Assembly: GCA_005116815.1 (NCBI GenBank)
Contig: SWDR01000013.1
Coordinates: 20,862 to 55,338, forward strand
Origin: Nitrospira sp.
GTDB taxonomy: Bacteria > Nitrospirota > Nitrospiria > Nitrospirales > Nitrospiraceae
Length of the DNA stretch: 34,477 nucleotides
Reading direction: 5' to 3'
The notes beneath the pieces are model-generated. The model saw nothing but the letters and a program-made list of their open reading frames with translations, was not told the DNA's origin and made no database searches. This document shows, in pieces, positions 32,381 through 34,477 of this stretch. A program made the translations under genes and the position numbers. Every line of letters begins with the position of its first letter. Position 1 is the stretch's first letter.

Positions 32381-32475
32381 CGTGAAGCGTATCTCGTATC
32401 TCGCGAGAAAGAAATAGAGCGGAAAGGAATGCCCTTTGCGTTTCACGCTTCACGAGATACGCTTCACGAGTTTCA
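32381..32475. repeat. Inverted repeat after sthA with dispersed 25-bp unit
   Basis: CGTGAAGCGTATCTCG (32381 on) is the inverse of CGAGATACGCTTCACG (32452-32467). The 25-bp unit 32446-32470 is identical to 4677-4701. The sthA stop TGA (32473-32475) is the first three bases of the repeat-like TGAAACTCGTGAAGCG. Confidence 0.75.
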
Positions 32476-33876
32476 CTGGTGCGCCGGCCAGGGTCTCGGC
32501 AATCGATTGATGCCGTCCAGCGCAGCGACTTTATAACATTCTGCCAGGGTCGGGTAATTGAAGACCGTGTCGATGAAGTAGTCGATCTTACCCTGGTAGG
32601 CCATGACGGCTTGGCCGATATGGACGAGCTCTGTGGCCCCTTCTCCGATGGCATGGACGCCCAGGAGCGCATGGGTCTGGCGGTGAAAGAGCAGCTTCAG
32701 CATGCCGGTCTCATCGCCGATGAGCTGTCCGCGGGCAATTTCACGATAATGTGCGATGCCGGCGGCGTAGGGAGTCCCTGCTTTTTCCAGCTCTTCCTCG
32801 GTTCGCCCGACCATGGAGATTTCCGGAATGGCATAGATGCCGTAGGGGAGGAGGCCTGTGTCCGTCCGGTCTGGATGGCCGAAGGCATGGCAAGCGGCAT
32901 GACGCCCCTGCTGCATGGAGGTGGAGGCCAGAGCGGGAAACCCGATGATGTCTCCGGCCGCGTAGATATGGGGGATGCATGTTTGGAAATGCTCGTTCAC
33001 AACGATGCGGCCTCTCGCATCAGGCGTGATCCCGATGGATGTGAGATGTAAGGGCTTCGTGGCGCCGACGCGGCCGATGGCGTACATCAATGTTGTGGTA
33101 ATGATCGGCGGCCGGTGCGCCAGCGCGACCGTGATCTGTCCATTTGGGTCTTTCCGGATGGAGACCACTTCTTCTTCGTGACAGAGTGTGACGCCGAGGT
33201 TCGTCATTTGCCGTTGCAAGGCCTCGATGATCTGTGCGTCGACAAATTCCAGCAAGCGTGGCCGCTTGTCGATCAGAGTGACCGGCACACCGATCGCCGC
33301 TAAGATCGAAGCATACTCAGTGCCGATCACGCCGCCTCCGACAATGACCATCGAGGGTGGAAGGTGTGTGAGCGTGAGGAGACCGTCGGTATCGATGATC
33401 GTGCGATCATCGAAGGGAATGTCGGCCGGCCTCGCCGGCTCTGTCCCCACCGCGATCACGATGACATGCGCCCGATGCTCCGTCGATGTGCCGGCCCGTT
33501 GAATGAGGAGCCGGTGCGGATCGAGGAAACGGGCTTCACCATAGAGTACATCGATGTCGTTGCGAGCCATCTGATTCCGCACGATCTCGATTTCATTTTT
33601 GATGATGTGGTTCGCGCGAAACGCGAGGTCTTCGATTGTGATCGTCTCTTTCAGGCGATAGCCGGCTCCGTAGAGGGTGCGCTGGCGGAACCCCGAGAGA
33701 TAGAGGACTGCTTCGCGGAGGGATTTACTGGGGATGGTGCCGGTGTTCGTGCAGACGCCGCCGAGGACCTCTTTGCGTTCGATGATGCCGACTTTTTTCC
33801 CCAGCTTGGCGGCCTGGACCGCTGCCTTCTGGCCAGCCGGGCCGGTTCCAATCACCAGCATGTCGTATTGCGCCAT
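32473..33876 (-). CDS. sthA: Soluble pyridine nucleotide transhydrogenase (Si-specific)
   Basis: The 467-residue flavoprotein has the FAD GTGPAG loop (10-15), GGVCTNTGTIPSKSLREA with only one cysteine of the usual disulfide pair (C42, as in SthA rather than lipoamide dehydrogenase), the NAD(P)-binding VIVGGGVIGTEYAS and the FAD-contact IYAAGDIIGFPALAS. The C-terminal dimer domain is complete. It transfers hydride between NADPH and NAD+ and balances the two pools. In an autotroph with reverse electron flow it can help set the NADPH supply; that is inference. No strong Shine-Dalgarno is visible before ATG 33876. The repeat copy at 33941-34064 lies upstream, between it and tpx. Confidence 0.93.
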   Translation of the reverse strand: MAQYDMLVIGTGPAGQKAAVQAAKLGKKVGIIERKEVLGGVCTNTGTIPSKSLREAVLYLSGFRQRTLYGAGYRLKETITIEDLAFRANHIIKNEIEIVRNQMARNDIDVLYGEARFLDPHRLLIQRAGTSTEHRAHVIVIAVGTEPARPADIPFDDRTIIDTDGLLTLTHLPPSMVIVGGGVIGTEYASILAAIGVPVTLIDKRPRLLEFVDAQIIEALQRQMTNLGVTLCHEEEVVSIRKDPNGQITVALAHRPPIITTTLMYAIGRVGATKPLHLTSIGITPDARGRIVVNEHFQTCIPHIYAAGDIIGFPALASTSMQQGRHAACHAFGHPDRTDTGLLPYGIYAIPEISMVGRTEEELEKAGTPYAAGIAHYREIARGQLIGDETGMLKLLFHRQTHALLGVHAIGEGATELVHIGQAVMAYQGKIDYFIDTVFNYPTLAECYKVAALDGINRLPRPWPAHQ

Positions 33877-33940
33877 CAGGGTCCTAACTGCAACGCGTGA
33901 GCTGAGGTTCAGGACGAGAGCTTGGCCTATGTTTGTCCTG

Positions 33941-34064
33941 CAGGATGCTCAAACAGTTCGTCCAGCAAGGCCGCAGCGAGTGAAGGACCGAGGCGTACCC
34001 TTTGGGGTACGTTGAGGGCCTGAACGACGCGAGAACGAAGCTGGCGGACTGTTTCAGCATCCTG
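33941..34064. repeat. Dispersed palindromic repeat (copy 6, complete)
   Basis: A 124-bp unit runs from CAGGATGCTCAAACAGTTCG to the inverse arm CGGACTGTTTCAGCATCCTG, with an inner GTACCCTTTGGGGTAC hairpin. Arms of ~26 bp pair with few mismatches. Its right end touches the TAG of the thiol peroxidase gene with no base between. Confidence 0.85.
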
Positions 34065-34477
34065 CTAGTTAGCCGTAATCAAGGACTTCGCCACGGCAAA
34101 CGCTTCATTCAGGTCCGGCAGCTGCGCCAGCTCGGGCGTGATTTGCAGATATCGCACCTGGTTGTGGGCGTCGATGACCATGACGGTGCGCGCCAGGATG
34201 TGGGGGTCCTTGAGGAAGAGTCCGTAGGTCTTTCCGAATTCGGCGCCTCGATAATCGGAGAGGAACGTCACGTTGGTGATATGGGCTTCTTCCGCGAATC
34301 GTTTTTGGGCGAAGGGCGTATCGATGCTGACGGTGATCAGCTCGATGAGCTTGTCCAGCCCTTTATTCTTCTCGCTCAGAAAATGGGTTTGTTGCTCGCA
34401 GACTTTCGTGTCCAGCGACGGCACGACGCTGATGTCACCGACACCAAGGGCAAGGGTAAGGTCAGGATCATCAGCGT
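34065..34477 (-). CDS. tpx: Thiol peroxidase (Tpx), N-terminus outside window
   Basis: The visible ~137 C-terminal residues fit an atypical 2-Cys thiol peroxidase: ISVVPSLDTKVCEQQTHFLSEK with the peroxidatic cysteine, ITVSIDTPFAQKRF, ITNVTFLSDYRGAEFGKTYGL, and a C-terminus LARTVMVIDAHNQVRYLQITPELAQLPD. The resolving cysteine expected near the SDYR segment is not seen in this fragment (FLSDYR is present without a preceding C), so recycling may differ. The enzyme reduces peroxides with thioredoxin, which could in turn be reduced by the ftrB-type system of the same window. The stop TAG is directly followed by repeat copy 6. Confidence 0.88.
   Translation of the reverse strand, partial: ADDPDLTLALGVGDISVVPSLDTKVCEQQTHFLSEKNKGLDKLIELITVSIDTPFAQKRFAEEAHITNVTFLSDYRGAEFGKTYGLFLKDPHILARTVMVIDAHNQVRYLQITPELAQLPDLNEAFAVAKSLITAN

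Overview
The window looks like chromosomal DNA of a Nitrospira-type bacterium (phylum Nitrospirota). This is inferred from moderately high GC, many short palindromic repeats placed directly after stop codons, and a gene set typical of an autotroph with a reductive TCA-type metabolism: ferredoxin:thioredoxin reductase, malate dehydrogenase, a stand-alone NuoF with a ferredoxin, SthA, and a CbbQ/CbbO-type pair. I have not checked the taxonomy against any database. No rRNA, tRNA, CRISPR array, transposase or phage gene was recognised.

Layout. 1-2.9 kb (minus): a signalling operon of a CheY-like regulator, a histidine kinase with a Rossmann-like N-terminus and a Cache/HAMP receptor cut by the window edge, behind a very good sigma-54 promoter. 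3.35-4.6 kb: bolA and grxD facing each other, then a small membrane protein, with copies of one palindromic repeat family between them. 4.7-8.85 kb (minus): an operon of an ATP-grasp-like protein, a glutaredoxin-like protein, lysine 2,3-aminomutase and dCTP deaminase. 9.1-13.7 kb (plus): a YkgJ/DUF2156 fusion protein translationally coupled to a large hybrid sensor kinase. 14.0-20.15 kb: CbbQ-like AAA+ ATPase, two glycine-zipper proteins, a minus-strand pair including ferredoxin:thioredoxin reductase, and a long CbbO/NorD-like VWA protein. 20.0-24.86 kb (plus): mdh lacking its 5' end, a PuuD-like membrane protein, nuoF, a [2Fe-2S] ferredoxin, an IscA-type carrier, a PTPS/QueD protein and folE lacking its 3' end. 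24.86-29.7 kb: a 3'-truncated lytic transglycosylase, a class V aminotransferase, a FlgO/CsgG-like lipoprotein-type gene, a small membrane protein and a HEAT-repeat protein. 29.7-31.1 kb: an orphan antitoxin with a decayed toxin and a low-GC membrane protein, likely acquired. 31.5-34.5 kb (minus): tenA, sthA and a window-edge thiol peroxidase.

The most striking observations are two abrupt gene junctions. At about 20,030 the VWA domain of the CbbO-like gene runs, out of frame, into codon ~40 of mdh. At about 24,857 folE runs into the 3' side of a lytic transglycosylase gene on the other strand. The 4.8-kb piece between them therefore starts and ends inside genes, and the genes on both sides of it are also cut. 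It is either a real rearrangement or an assembly chimera. The second theme is that the palindromic repeats abut stop codons with zero spacing in several unrelated genes and in some cases supply the last codons of the protein.

Functional links: BolA and monothiol glutaredoxin normally act together in Fe-S/iron handling, and an IscA-type carrier and several Fe-S proteins (NuoF, ferredoxin, FTR, KamA) are also encoded here. Redox exchange is further represented by SthA and Tpx, and pterin chemistry by the FolE/PTPS pair.
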